In this document: piece by piece, positions 24,797 to 34,200 of the stretch
Layout: every line of letters begins with the position of its first letter
Numbering within the stretch: the first letter of the stretch is position 1
DNA from: Deltaproteobacteria bacterium
Lineage (GTDB): Bacteria; Myxococcota; UBA727; VGSZ01
DNA length: 64,000 bases
Direction: 5' to 3'
Assembly (NCBI GenBank): GCA_016177705.1
Contig: JACOUT010000010.1
Span: 248,001 to 312,000, forward strand
Translations under genes and position numbers: made by a program
Notes under the pieces: model-generated
What the model was told of the DNA's origin: nothing
The model's database searches: none
The model's input: the letters and a program-made list of their open reading frames with translations, nothing else

Positions 24797-25603
24797 GTGA
24801 AGATCGCCACCAGTTCCCCCTCCAAGGCAGTCATGAACGGCGCCGGCAGCGGCAAGACCAACGCCACCAGCCTCGAGCGGCAGATGCAGCGCGTGCGCGG
24901 CGCGCGCGCCGTCGACGAGCTGGTCGCCGGCTTCTCGACCACGCCGGTGGTGCTGATCGCGGGCCAGCAGTGCACCGGCAAGGGCACGGTGGCGCCGCTG
25001 GTCGGCAAGGCGCTCGCCGGCGAGGGCGCGCGCATCAAGGGCACGGGCAAGCTGATGCGCGAGGCCGCGCAGCAGGCCGGCAAGGACGTCGAGACCTTCG
25101 TCAAATCGGTCAAGCCCGACTTCGACGTCGAGCTCGACTTCCGCGCCGCCAAGCTGGTGGCCGAGGGCGGCGTCGACGTGTTCGAGAGCCGGCTGGCCGG
25201 CCACCTCGGCCGCATGCTGCAAGCCAAGGGTCGCGAGAACCTGGTCTCGGTCTACCTGACGGCGTCGCCGCGCGAGCAGGCGCTGCGCTACATCCAGCGC
25301 GAGGTGGGCCCCGAGGCGCGCGCGCGCGTCGAGCAGCACATCATCATCCCGAAGACCGCCTCGCTCGAGGAGGCGCTCACGCTCGCCGCCTCCGCCGACA
25401 CCGCGGTCAAGGCCAAGGTCGGCCCGCTCATCGACGAGGTGGGCGCGCGCGACGAGGTCGATCGCAAGCGCCTGTTGTCGCTCTATGGCGTCGACTACCA
25501 AGACCCGAGCGCGTTCGACGTGGTGGTCTCGACCGACGGCAAGACGCCGCAGCAAGTCACCGCCGAGGTCATCGCCGCCGTCAAGGCGCGCAACCGGAAG
25601 TAG
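24797..25603 (+). CDS. cytidylate-kinase-like P-loop protein
   Basis: The 268-residue product has a P-loop AGQQCTGKGT (about residues 55-64) after a 50-residue N-terminal extension. It then shows patterns of the cytidylate-kinase-like family (Cytidylate_kin2), with RIKGTGKLMREAAQQAGKD as the substrate-side helix and YIQREVG and IPKTASLEEAL further on. The family phosphorylates CMP or a related nucleotide, but members of this branch are poorly studied. GTG 24797 is the first start after the divergent FolM-like gene; ATG 24833 is an alternative that removes twelve residues. It ends 6 bases before the RlpA gene, so they may be cotranscribed although their roles differ. Confidence 0.7.
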   Translation: MKIATSSPSKAVMNGAGSGKTNATSLERQMQRVRGARAVDELVAGFSTTPVVLIAGQQCTGKGTVAPLVGKALAGEGARIKGTGKLMREAAQQAGKDVETFVKSVKPDFDVELDFRAAKLVAEGGVDVFESRLAGHLGRMLQAKGRENLVSVYLTASPREQALRYIQREVGPEARARVEQHIIIPKTASLEEALTLAASADTAVKAKVGPLIDEVGARDEVDRKRLLSLYGVDYQDPSAFDVVVSTDGKTPQQVTAEVIAAVKARNRK

Positions 25604-25609
25604 CGGCGC

Positions 25610-26173
25610 GTGCACGCCGTCGCGCGCTGCGCCGTCATCGCTGTCGCCATGGTGGTCGCCGACTTGGCCGTCGCCGGCGCGCTCGGTGCCTGCGCCACCG
25701 CGCCTGCGCCCGCCCCGGCCCCGAGCGTGACGCCACGTGCACGCAAGCGCCCGGCGCCGCCGCCACCGCCACCGCCCGCCGAGGCGGCGGCGCCCGCGCC
25801 CGCCGCGGTGCCGCCGCCTGCGCCAGATGAACCAGCGCCGCCCCCCGCGGCGCCGCCTGCGACCAGCGAGCCGCCCGAGGAGGGCGTTGCCTCCTACTAC
25901 GCCGACTCGCTGGCCGGCCGGCGCACCGCCAGCGGTGAGCGCTACCGTCCGGACGTCGCCACCTGCGCGCACCGGACCCATCGTTTCGGCACCACGCTGG
26001 TGGTCACCGCGGTTGGCAGCGGGCGCAGCGCGCAGTGCCGCGTCAACGACCGGGGTCCCTGGGTGAAGGGTCGGGTGCTCGACGTCTCCAAGGTGGTCGC
26101 CAAGAAGCTCGGCATGCTCGGACCGGGCGTGCTGTCGGTGCGCATCGAGGTCGCGCGAGCCGAGGCCGAGTAG
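25610..26173 (+). CDS. rlpA: RlpA-like septal ring lytic transglycosylase lipoprotein
   Basis: The 187-residue product has a signal peptide with lipobox LGAC (Cys28) and a Pro/Ala-rich linker (about residues 30-90). Its double-psi beta-barrel domain reads VASYYADSLAGRRTASGERY, then FGTTLVVTAVGSGRSAQCRV, NDRGPWVKGRVLDVSKVVAK and LGMLGPGVLSVRIEV. The Asp in NDRGPW, conserved in RlpA enzymes that cut naked glycan strands, is present. There is no SPOR domain, so septal targeting may differ from the classical protein. GTG 25610 is chosen because it supplies the positive n-region before the leader; ATG 25649 would leave a weak leader. Confidence 0.88.
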   Translation: MHAVARCAVIAVAMVVADLAVAGALGACATAPAPAPAPSVTPRARKRPAPPPPPPPAEAAAPAPAAVPPPAPDEPAPPPAAPPATSEPPEEGVASYYADSLAGRRTASGERYRPDVATCAHRTHRFGTTLVVTAVGSGRSAQCRVNDRGPWVKGRVLDVSKVVAKKLGMLGPGVLSVRIEVARAEAE

Positions 26174-26349
26174 TCACCGTTTCCCTCGCCGTTTTCACCG
26201 CGCCGCACGCACTGCGTCACGACGTCAACCGTCCGGTCGCGCAGATGTGCGCTCCTCCTGATTTCGTACCGTCTCGGGAGTGTGATCCGCGTCGTCTTTG
26301 TTACGATGGTGCCCACGCCAGAGTCGCGCACGTCTGCTGGGGGGGCAGG

Positions 26350-26742
26350 ATGCAAGGTGAGAAGGAGCCCGACGTCGTGTCGGTCGTGGGGGATGACGAG
26401 ATGAGCAGGAAGGCGATGGCGCGACGGTGGGCAGACCGCATCGTGCGTGTGTACGCGGCGGCCGCGTTGCAGGTCGCGGGCTTCGCCACCGCCGCCGGTG
26501 CGCTCGCGTCTGCCCCCGAGATCGTCGACGACGACACCAGCGACGAGGCTAAGCACCGCGTGCACGCCGCGCTCGGCACCGTGCTGGCCGCGCGCGAGAT
26601 CCCCAAGAGCGAGGGCGCCCTGGTGGCCGTCTACGCCGCGCGCGAGGCGCTGTTGCTGTCGAACAAGAGCGATCCCTCCGAGCGCGAGCTGTTCCGCCTG
26701 GTCGACGCCATGCACGTGGCCGCCGACGTCTCGCGGATCTGA
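26350..26742 (+). CDS. hypothetical protein
   Basis: I do not recognise this 130-residue protein. After an acidic, Val-rich N-terminus (residues 1-20) it has a basic helix RKAMARRWADRIVRVYAAAA, an Ala-rich helix, then DDDTSDEAKHRVHAALGTVL and KSDPSERELFRLVDAMHVAA. It is mostly alpha-helical without a signal peptide or Cys. ATG 26350 is chosen because the frame upstream has no coding character and overlaps the RlpA gene. The 176-base gap before it has no clear terminator; TTGTTACGAT near 26299 could be a weak -10 region. Nothing in the context points to a function. Confidence 0.55.
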   Translation: MQGEKEPDVVSVVGDDEMSRKAMARRWADRIVRVYAAAALQVAGFATAAGALASAPEIVDDDTSDEAKHRVHAALGTVLAAREIPKSEGALVAVYAAREALLLSNKSDPSERELFRLVDAMHVAADVSRI

Positions 26743-26850
26743 GCGCCGCTAGTCCTTCGGCACGTCGCGGCTACACTCGATCGGTCCGCGGCATGTCGCC
26801 CGGACTTTCAACCCCCGCGGGCGCGAGAGCCCCGCGAGTAGGAGACGACC

Positions 26851-27345
26851 ATGTACCCAGGCTTCATGCACTGGTGGCGAGAGGCACAACGGCACGCGGA
26901 CGCCGCGTCCTGTCACGCGGAGGCCGCCTGCGGGCCCGGCACCGGACACCACCGACACCGACGGGAGCAGCACGAGGGCTTCGAGGCGATGGAGGACGGC
27001 GCCGGCTCGTTCGGCGTGCGCCGGCCGCTGCGCTTCATGGCGCACCGGCTGTCCTTGCGCGAGGAGCAGGTGGCCGAGCTGGCCGCCATCCTCGACGAGC
27101 TGAAGACCGAGCGCGCGCAGGCGGCGGTCGATCATCGGCGCAGCGTCGGCACCATCGCGGACGCGCTCGCCGGCGAGGGCTTCGACGACAAGGCGGCGCT
27201 CGAGGCGGCAGCGAGCCGCGTCAAGAGCGCCGAGCGGCTGCGCGACGCGGTGGTGCGGACGCTCAAGCGCACCCACGCGATGCTCGATGCCGATCAGCGC
27301 AAGCAGCTCGCGTACCTGCTGCGTTCGGGCCAGCTCACCATCTGA
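26851..27345 (+). CDS. Spy/CpxP-like helical protein without export signal
   Basis: The 164-residue product has a His- and Cys-containing N-terminal part (HWWREAQRHADAASCHAEAAC, GHHRHRREQHEG) and a C-terminal helical region. That region, LREEQVAELAAILDELK, KSAERLRDAVVRTLK and MLDADQRKQLAYLLRSGQL, fits the LTxxQ-type repeats of Spy/CpxP and heavy-metal-sensor proteins. Those are normally periplasmic chaperones or sensors, but no signal peptide is visible here, so a cytoplasmic or unusual location is likely. The ATG has GGAG about nine bases upstream. The His/Cys head could bind metal; this is inference. A perfect hairpin follows 27 bases after the stop. Confidence 0.65.
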   Translation: MYPGFMHWWREAQRHADAASCHAEAACGPGTGHHRHRREQHEGFEAMEDGAGSFGVRRPLRFMAHRLSLREEQVAELAAILDELKTERAQAAVDHRRSVGTIADALAGEGFDDKAALEAAASRVKSAERLRDAVVRTLKRTHAMLDADQRKQLAYLLRSGQLTI

Positions 27346-27371
27346 CCACCGGAGGGGTGGAGGGCCCGTTT

Positions 27372-27402
27372 GACGCGTCTGGCCAGGTAGGCCAGACGCG
27401 TC
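27372..27402 (+). promoter_or_regulatory. perfect 13-bp hairpin abutting the S1-domain gene start
   Basis: GACGCGTCTGGCC and GGCCAGACGCGTC pair perfectly around the 5-base loop AGGTA. The stem ends 3 bases before the ATG of the S1-domain gene, and no ribosome-binding sequence follows it. It could terminate the preceding gene, but there is no T-run. The position suggests control of translation initiation of the S1 protein. Confidence 0.6.
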
Positions 27403-27405
27403 GCC

Positions 27406-29475
27406 ATGCCTGGTGTCGACGACAACGAGCCCTCTGCCCCTGCCCCTGCCGCTGCGATGGCCACCACCGACGACGGCGCGACCGCGGTCTCCGGCGAAGC
27501 ATCCGTCGAGCCCGTCGCGGAGACGCCCGCTGGCGTGAAGATCACGGCGGTCGACACCGGTCGGCGCATCGACCCCACGACGCTGCAGCGCGCCCGGCCG
27601 AGCGTACCGCGCGGCGACCGCCCCCCCAGCCGTGGCGACGACAAGCGAGGCAAGAAGCCCGAGCGCACCGGCCCGGTGATCGAGCGCATCAACGTCAAGC
27701 GCGCCGAGGAGACCGCCGAGGGTGACCAGGACGCCACCGTGGAGGGCGCGCCCGCGCCCGACGCCACTACGGCGGAGCGGCCGCAGACGCACCATGCCGA
27801 CGGCGAGCCGCAGGCCGCTGACCGCGCGCCGCGCGGTGATCGAGGTGGCAACCGCGGCGGTGGCCGTGGCGACCGCGGCCCACGCCGTGACGGCGGGCGC
27901 GGCGGCCCGCCGGGCGAGCGCGGCGCGAAGGACGAGCGGCCGCGCGAGAAGCGCATCGACTACTCGGGCCTGGCGCCCATCGTGATCCCGCGCTCCTCGC
28001 CCGAGGAGATCGGCGACTTCGCCGCCATGCTGGCGCAGACCGGGCCCATCGACCGCGTCGAGCTGCGCGTCGGCGACAAAGTGCGCGCGCGCTGCGTGCA
28101 CATGGGCAGCGACACCGCCTTCTTCGAGCTGTCGCGCACCCAGGAGGCGCAGGCGCCCATCGGCGAGTTCCTCGACAAAGAGGGCGTGTGCTCGCTCAAG
28201 CCGGGCGATCGCATCGACGCCTTCGTCACCTCGCTCTCCGACGGCATCCACCTGTCGACGCACATCGGCAAGGACATGATCGACGTCGCCATGCTCGAGG
28301 CCGCCAGGGCCGCCGGCATGCCGGTGCAGGGCACGGTCACCGGCCACAACAAGGGCGGCATCGAGGTCTCCCTGTCGGGCAGCGCGCGCGGCTTCTGCCC
28401 GCTCGGTCAGATCGACGTCGGCTTCGTCGACGATCCCGGCACCTTGGTCGGCAAGACGCTCGAGTTCCTGGTGCGCGAGGTGAAAGAGGGCGGGCGCAAC
28501 ATCGTGCTGACGCGCAAGGCCCTCGTCGAGCGCAAGAAGAAGGAGCAAGGCGCGAAGACCTTGGCCAAGCTCGCCGCGGGCGTGGTGGTGCAGGGCACAG
28601 TGACGCGCCTGCAGCCGTTTGGCGCCTTCGTCGATCTCGGCGGCGTCGACGGGCTCATCCCGATCTCCGAGATGTCGTGGGGCCGCGTCAAGGAGCCGGG
28701 CGACGTGCTCAAGGTGGGCGACCTCGTCACCGTCGAGGTCACCAAGATCGAGGACGATCCCAAGCGGGCCGGCCAGCAACGCATCGGCCTGTCGCTCAAG
28801 AGCACGCAGGAGGATCCGTTCATCGCCAACGCGCACCTGCTGCAGCCGGGCAACCAGCTCGAGGGCACGGTGCAGAAGCTCGAGAGCTACGGCGCCTTCG
28901 TCGAGCTGGTCCCGGGCGTCTCGGGGCTGGTGCACGTGAGCGAGATCGCCGACCGGCGCATCGCGCACCCCAAGGACGTGCTCGCTGTCGGTGAGCGGGT
29001 CAAGGTGCGCATCCTCGAGGCCGACGGCGCGGCGCGGCGCGTCTCGCTCTCACTCAAGGAGGAGCGGAGCTTCGCTGAGCTGATCGACGGACCCACCGAA
29101 AAGACCGCGCAGCAGCGCACCTCGTGGGGGCGCGGCGCGCGCGTCACCGGCGCCGTCGAGCGAGTCGAGAAGTACGGCGCCTTCGTCACGCTCGACGCCG
29201 TCGAGGGCAAGCCGTCGGCCACGGTGTTCCTGCCCGCCTCCGAGAGCAACACGCCCAAGGGCGCCGACCTGCACAAGGCGCTGCCGGTCGGCACCAAGGT
29301 GGAGCTGCTCATCATCGACGTCGATGAGCGCGGCCGGCTGAAGGGTTCGCGCACCGCGCTCGAGAAGGCCGATGAGCGCGCGCTCTTCGATCAGTTCAAG
29401 ACCGACAAGAAGGCGGGCAGCGGCAGCGGGCTCGGCACCTTCGGCGATCTGCTCAAGGCCAAGCTCGGCAAGTAG
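27406..29475 (+). CDS. S1-domain RNA-binding protein (ribosomal protein S1-like)
   Basis: The 689-residue product has a disordered N-terminal 180 residues rich in Pro, Ala, Asp and then Arg-Gly repeats (GGNRGGGRGDRGPRRDGGRG), followed by five S1 domains. The middle domains are clearest: LAAGVVVQGTVTRLQPFGAF with LIPISEMSWG, and PGNQLEGTVQKLESYGAFVE with LVHVSEIADRR. The first and last are more divergent. Canonical bacterial S1 has four to six domains and recruits mRNA to the 30S subunit. The RG-rich head is unusual and could add RNA affinity. The start ATG lies directly after a perfect hairpin without a Shine-Dalgarno sequence, as might be expected for an autoregulated S1 gene. The next start, ATG 27457, is possible. 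Confidence 0.85.
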   Translation: MPGVDDNEPSAPAPAAAMATTDDGATAVSGEASVEPVAETPAGVKITAVDTGRRIDPTTLQRARPSVPRGDRPPSRGDDKRGKKPERTGPVIERINVKRAEETAEGDQDATVEGAPAPDATTAERPQTHHADGEPQAADRAPRGDRGGNRGGGRGDRGPRRDGGRGGPPGERGAKDERPREKRIDYSGLAPIVIPRSSPEEIGDFAAMLAQTGPIDRVELRVGDKVRARCVHMGSDTAFFELSRTQEAQAPIGEFLDKEGVCSLKPGDRIDAFVTSLSDGIHLSTHIGKDMIDVAMLEAARAAGMPVQGTVTGHNKGGIEVSLSGSARGFCPLGQIDVGFVDDPGTLVGKTLEFLVREVKEGGRNIVLTRKALVERKKKEQGAKTLAKLAAGVVVQGTVTRLQPFGAFVDLGGVDGLIPISEMSWGRVKEPGDVLKVGDLVTVEVTKIEDDPKRAGQQRIGLSLKSTQEDPFIANAHLLQPGNQLEGTVQKLESYGAFVELVPGVSGLVHVSEIADRRIAHPKDVLAVGERVKVRILEADGAARRVSLSLKEERSFAELIDGPTEKTAQQRTSWGRGARVTGAVERVEKYGAFVTLDAVEGKPSATVFLPASESNTPKGADLHKALPVGTKVELLIIDVDERGRLKGSRTALEKADERALFDQFKTDKKAGSGSGLGTFGDLLKAKLGK

Positions 29476-29485
29476 CGCCGAGGTG

Positions 29486-29974
29486 TCAGCGTCCTGCGCG
29501 GCCGCGCGCGCGTGCTCGACCGCGCGCGCTCGGAGTCGGTCGCCGTTCCGCCGCCAGCCAGCTCGTGATGGGGCGCGATTTGCCGTCGTCACCCACGGCC
29601 CCGCCGCCTTCCGACAGCTCGGCCAAGGCGCGCGCCGCCGCGCGAAACTCGCTGGCGTGCGGCGCCGGCGGCGTCGCGCGCTCGCAAAAGAACGTGCGGC
29701 AGCCGAGCGGACGCGCCGCGTACACCTGGCAGCGTCCGCGCGCGTCGAGGAAGGGGCACCGTCCGTCCTCGTCGTCGTTCGGCTCCGGCAGCCGGCGCCC
29801 CTGCCGGCGCAGCTCTGCCACCAGCAGCCGCCACTCGACCGCCGTCAGCCAGGGCTCGCGCCCGGTGACGGCGAAGCGGCAGCAGTCGGTGGTGGCCTGG
29901 CAGCGGATGCCGGCGAGCGCGCGCTCGACCTCGGTGAGGAGGTCGAGCGCGCGCCTGGTGTCGTCGTCGTTCAC
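29486..29974 (-). CDS. YkgJ-type Cys-cluster protein
   Basis: The 162-residue product belongs to the YkgJ-like zinc/iron-chelating group. The Cys pattern is GIRCQATTDCCRFA near residues 25-38, then GRCPFLDARGRCQVY and PLGCRTFFCER. That gives eight Cys in the arrangement expected for a metal site. The family is widespread and poorly characterised, with a role in binding iron-sulphur or zinc. The start is the GTG giving VNDDDTRRALDLL; upstream residues are non-conserved. It is convergent with the S1-domain gene and starts 11 bases after the VWA lipoprotein on the same strand, so the two probably share a transcript. Confidence 0.78.
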   Translation of the reverse strand: MNDDDTRRALDLLTEVERALAGIRCQATTDCCRFAVTGREPWLTAVEWRLLVAELRRQGRRLPEPNDDEDGRCPFLDARGRCQVYAARPLGCRTFFCERATPPAPHASEFRAAARALAELSEGGGAVGDDGKSRPITSWLAAERRPTPSARGRARARGRAGR

Positions 29975-29984
29975 GAGGCCGAGG

Positions 29985-31061
29985 CTACTCGCTGGCGACG
30001 GTGTCGAACCAGACGTTGTGGCAGGCGCCGTCGCGGATGGCCGCACACGACGCTCCCTGCAGCTCCACCACGCCCGCGTTCTCGTCGTACGTGTAGCCGG
30101 CGTCGCAGGTCTCGGTGGTGCAGGGCGGTACCAGCGCGTCGTCGAGCCAAACCTTCAGGTCGCCGGCCGCGGGCGCCTCGTCGAGGTTGAAGCGGCAGGG
30201 CGCCAGACCTGCTGCGACCTGGTAGAGGCGCGCGATCAGCTCCTCGATGTTGGCGGCCTGGAAGTAGCCGACCGGATCGGGCGGCGCGGTGCCGGCGGCC
30301 GCCGCCATCGCGGCCAGGGTGTCGCTCGCCGCCGCACCCGAGCCGAAGCCGACCACATCGACCTTGATCGGCACCGTGCGGTCGGCCAGCCGCTCCACCG
30401 CCTCTACGGCGCGCTCGCGCTCGCAGTCGGCGTTACCGGTGCAGGCGCAGTTCGGTTGGCCGTCGGTGAGCAGCACGACGACGTTGTCGCGCCCCGGGTC
30501 GTCCAGGCCGCCGGCGAGCGCCACCTCGTCGAGCGCCTCGGCGATGGGCGTGCGCCCGTCCGGTCCGATGCTCATCACGGCGTCGAGGATCTGCTGGTCG
30601 ATGTCCGGCGCGTCGCTGAGCGGCACCAGCACACCGCCGGAGACGCCGCAGCCGGTCTCGCCGGGCGCCGGATACACCGAGAGGCCGAGCCGAGCGTGCC
30701 CCTTGATGTCATTCAGATAGCCGCCGAGCGCGAGCAACGTCTGCCACTTGCTCGGGCAGGTCGCCTCGCCGCACGCGTCGGGCTCCGCCATCGAGCCTGA
30801 ACGGTCGACCAGCAGCATCACGTTCGGTCGTGGGCGCTCGTAGCTGATGCCGCCGACGGGCGGACACGCGGGCGCAGCTACGTCGTCGCCGGGGGGCACG
30901 TCGTCGGTGGGCTGGGGAACGTCGTCGCCGCTGACGGGAGGCAGGGGCGGGTCGTTGGTCGGCGATTGCCAGAACGGCGAGCCCGGGCATGCGGTGATGG
31001 TGAGCGGCGCGGCGAGCGCGAGCGCTCTTGCGCAAAGCGAAACGAGTCGTGTGGTCAGCAT
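29985..31061 (-). CDS. von Willebrand factor A domain lipoprotein
   Basis: The 358-residue product has a signal peptide with Cys25 (lipobox-like TITAC), a Pro/Asp linker, and a VWA domain starting near residue 78. The MIDAS motif is Asp86-x-Ser88-x-Ser90 in LLVDRSGSM, the Thr is in DGRTPI and the Asp in LLTDGQPN, so metal-dependent ligand binding is intact. The C-terminal part has three Cys pairs. VWA lipoproteins with this layout occur in large numbers in myxobacteria, where they probably serve surface contact. It is divergent from the large kinase gene. Function beyond metal-dependent binding is unknown. Confidence 0.85.
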   Translation of the reverse strand: MLTTRLVSLCARALALAAPLTITACPGSPFWQSPTNDPPLPPVSGDDVPQPTDDVPPGDDVAAPACPPVGGISYERPRPNVMLLVDRSGSMAEPDACGEATCPSKWQTLLALGGYLNDIKGHARLGLSVYPAPGETGCGVSGGVLVPLSDAPDIDQQILDAVMSIGPDGRTPIAEALDEVALAGGLDDPGRDNVVVLLTDGQPNCACTGNADCERERAVEAVERLADRTVPIKVDVVGFGSGAAASDTLAAMAAAAGTAPPDPVGYFQAANIEELIARLYQVAAGLAPCRFNLDEAPAAGDLKVWLDDALVPPCTTETCDAGYTYDENAGVVELQGASCAAIRDGACHNVWFDTVASE

Positions 31062-31244
31062 GGTGGGCCCCCTTGGTTGTTGAGGACCGCATGAGCACGG
31101 CACGTGCCAGCGCGTTGTCGCGCGCGTCACGCCGTTGGCCGTGTTCCGTCCGTGTGGCCGGCGGTCTGCCGCCGTGTGACCGCTCGCGGGAGCGGTGTGC
31201 CGCCGACGGCACGCCGCTGCCGAGGATTGGCTATTGTCCGCCTC

Positions 31245-34200
31245 GTGAAGGAGTCGCTCCTCTCCGGGGGACCGGTAGCGCTCGGGCCCTTCGACCTGGT
31301 TCGGCCGCTCGGCAAGGGCGGCATGGCCGAGGTGTGGCTCGCGACGCATCGGGGTGACGGCGACCGCGTGGCGGTCAAGGTGCTCACCGGCGAGCGCGCG
31401 CGCGAGGAGGCCTTCATCCGAGCGCTCAAGAACGAGATCCACAGCGTCGCGCGCCTGCATCACCCGGGCATCATCCTGGTGTTCGACACCGGCGAGGTCG
31501 ATCGCGAGGCGGAGCGGATGAGCTCCGGGCGCTTGGCCGCGGGCAGCCCGTGGTTCGCCATGGAGCTCGCGAGCCACGGCGCCTTGTCGCCCAAGCGCCT
31601 GCCCTTGCCGTGGGCGACGACGCGCATGTTGTTGTTGTCGCTGCTCGACGCGCTCTCGCACGCGCACGCGCGCGGCGTCATCCATCGCGACATCAAGCCG
31701 GGCAACATCCTGGTGTGCGCGCCCGAGGATCCGCGCCCGGGCCTCAAGCTCACCGACTTCGGCATCGCGGCGCCGCTCAGCGAAGGCATCGACGAGAGCG
31801 CCGAGGAGGGACGCCTGTCGGGCACGCCGCGTTACATGGCGCCCGAGCAGTTTCGCGCCAAGTGGCGTGACTTCGGGCCGTGGACCGACCTGTACGCGCT
31901 CGGCTGCATCGCCTTTCAGCTCGCCACGGGAAAGACGCCGTTCACCGGCGACGCGCTCAAGCTCGCCGTCTCCCACTGCCACGACGCGCCGCCCACGCCC
32001 ACGCCCGCCAAGGATGACTACCCCGAGGGCTACCAGGCGTGGGTGTTGCGCCTGCTCGAGAAGGATCCGTTGGCGCGCTTCGCCTGTGCCGCCGACGCGG
32101 CGTGGGCGCTGTTGCGCTTGCGGTCACCCGGCGCCGAGGACGAGATCACCGTGGTGTCGGGCTGGGAGGAGGCGCTGCGCTCGCTCAAGCCGCGTTTGTT
32201 CAGCGAGATCGATCAGACCGCGGCGGCCACCGGCGACGGCCTGCCGGGCTCGGGCGGCTCGGGTGGCTCCGACGGTGCTCAAGACAAGGACGACGACGTG
32301 GAGGCGCCCTCGGGGCCCGGCATCGACGCGGGGTCGGCCTCGGCCTCGCTGCTCGACGACGCGCCCACCGGGCTGAACACGGCGGTCGATCGCCCGCGCG
32401 ACAAGCGCTCCTCGAGCGGGTTGTCGTCGAGCGGCACGTCGGTGTTCGCGCGCCTGCCCACGCTGCAGGCGCGCAAGCGACGCCGCCCCGAGCCCGGGCT
32501 CGCCTCGCTGCCGTCGGACGCGAGCATCCCCGGCGAGCAGCCGCCGACACGCTCGGGCGACGTCGATCCCTTCGAGATGCCCGAGCCCTCCGCGCTGCCC
32601 ACCGCCACCGTCACCCATCTGATGGAGGACGGCGACGAGGCCTTCCCGCCCATCGGCGACACCAACCGCTCGCAGCCGCGGCGCCGCACCACGTCGGCGC
32701 AGCCGGCCGACGAGGGCGCGCCCATCGACACCACCATCGCGCCCAACGTGCCCTGGACCGAGCTGGCGGCGATGTCGCCCAAGGGCATGATGACGCTGAC
32801 CGGTCAGGCCAAGCTCGACGAGAAGCGGAAAAAGCAACGGGCTAGCGAGCTGGCGGACCAAAGCAGGCTCGCGCCGCGGCTGCCGCCGCCCATGCCGCCC
32901 ACCTGGCGGCGGCCGGGGCCGCACGCGCCCTCGCGTCACCTTCACGGCGCCGGCCTCGGCTTGTACGGCCTGCGCCAGATCCCGCTCATCGATCGCGACG
33001 CCGAGCGCGACCGCGTCTGGGACACGCTGCGCAGCGTGCGCGACGGCGAGGGCGCGCACGTCGTCATCCTGCGCGGGCCCACCGGCATCGGCAAGTCGCG
33101 CCTGGCCGAGTGGCTGGTCGAGCGCGCCGTCGAGGTGGGTGCGGGGCTCTCGGTGCGCGCCGGTCACGGCCCCGGCGGCGGCCCGCTCGACGGCCTGCCC
33201 GGTCTGATCGCGCTCAACGCGCGCACGCTCGGCCTCAAGCGGCGCGAGCTGCTCAAGCGCCTGTTCGAGGTGGTGCGCCGCCAGGGCATCGAGGACGCCG
33301 ACGAGGCGCTCGCGCTCGCCGAGCTGCTGCAGCCCGGCGGCGAGGGCGACGACCGCGTGCGCCTTGGCAGCGCGCGCGAGCGCCACGCGCTGGTGCTGCG
33401 CTACCTCGAGCGCCTTGCGGTCGATCGCCCGGCGGTGGCCTGGCTCGACGACGTGCAGTGGGGCGCCGACGCCATCGCCTTTGCGCGCATGGTGCTCGAC
33501 GACCCGCGCGGTCGGCAGCAGCCGCTGTTGGTGGTGCTGTCGGCCAACGACGAGGAGATCGCCACCCGGCCCATCGAGGCCGAGGCGCTCGAGGAGCTCG
33601 CGCGCCATCCCGCCGTCGTCACCATCCGCCTGCCCAACCTGCCCGAGCAGGATCACCTGGCGCTGGTGGAGGAGTTGCTCGGCCTCGAGCCCGGCTTTGC
33701 TGCACAGGTGGCGCAGCGCACGGCGGGCAACCCGCTGTTCGCGGTCACGCTGGTCGGCGACTTCGTGTTGCGCGGCGCGCTCGAGCTGACCCGCGAGGGC
33801 TTCGCGCTCCGGCGTGGCGCGCGCGCCGACCTGCCCGACGACCTGCACGGCGTGTGGGACGAGCGCCTAGCGCGCGTGTTCGAGCGCACGCCGTCGGGCT
33901 CGCGCCAGGCGCTCGAGCTCGGCTCCGTGCTCGGCAGCGCCGGCGACGACGGCGAGTGGCAAGCGGCGTGCGACGAGGCGGGCGTCGACCTGCCGCTCAA
34001 GCTCATTGACGAGCTGTTGGTGAGCCGCCTGCTCGTGCCCGACGAGGGCGGTCTGCACTTCGCCCACGCCATGCTGCGCGAGAGCGTGCTGCGCAAGGCG
34101 GCCGAACAGGGGCGGCTCGCCGCCTGCCACCTGAACGCGGCGCGCATGCTGGAGAAGCGCTACGGTCTCGGTCGGCGTGGCATCGCTGCGCGCGTCGGCC

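Noticed and set aside
24833..24870. A second Walker A motif (NGAGSGKT) at the N-terminus of the cytidylate-kinase-like protein
   Set aside because: The first Gly of GxxxxGK is Asn and no strand precedes it. The real P-loop is AGQQCTGKGT further on.
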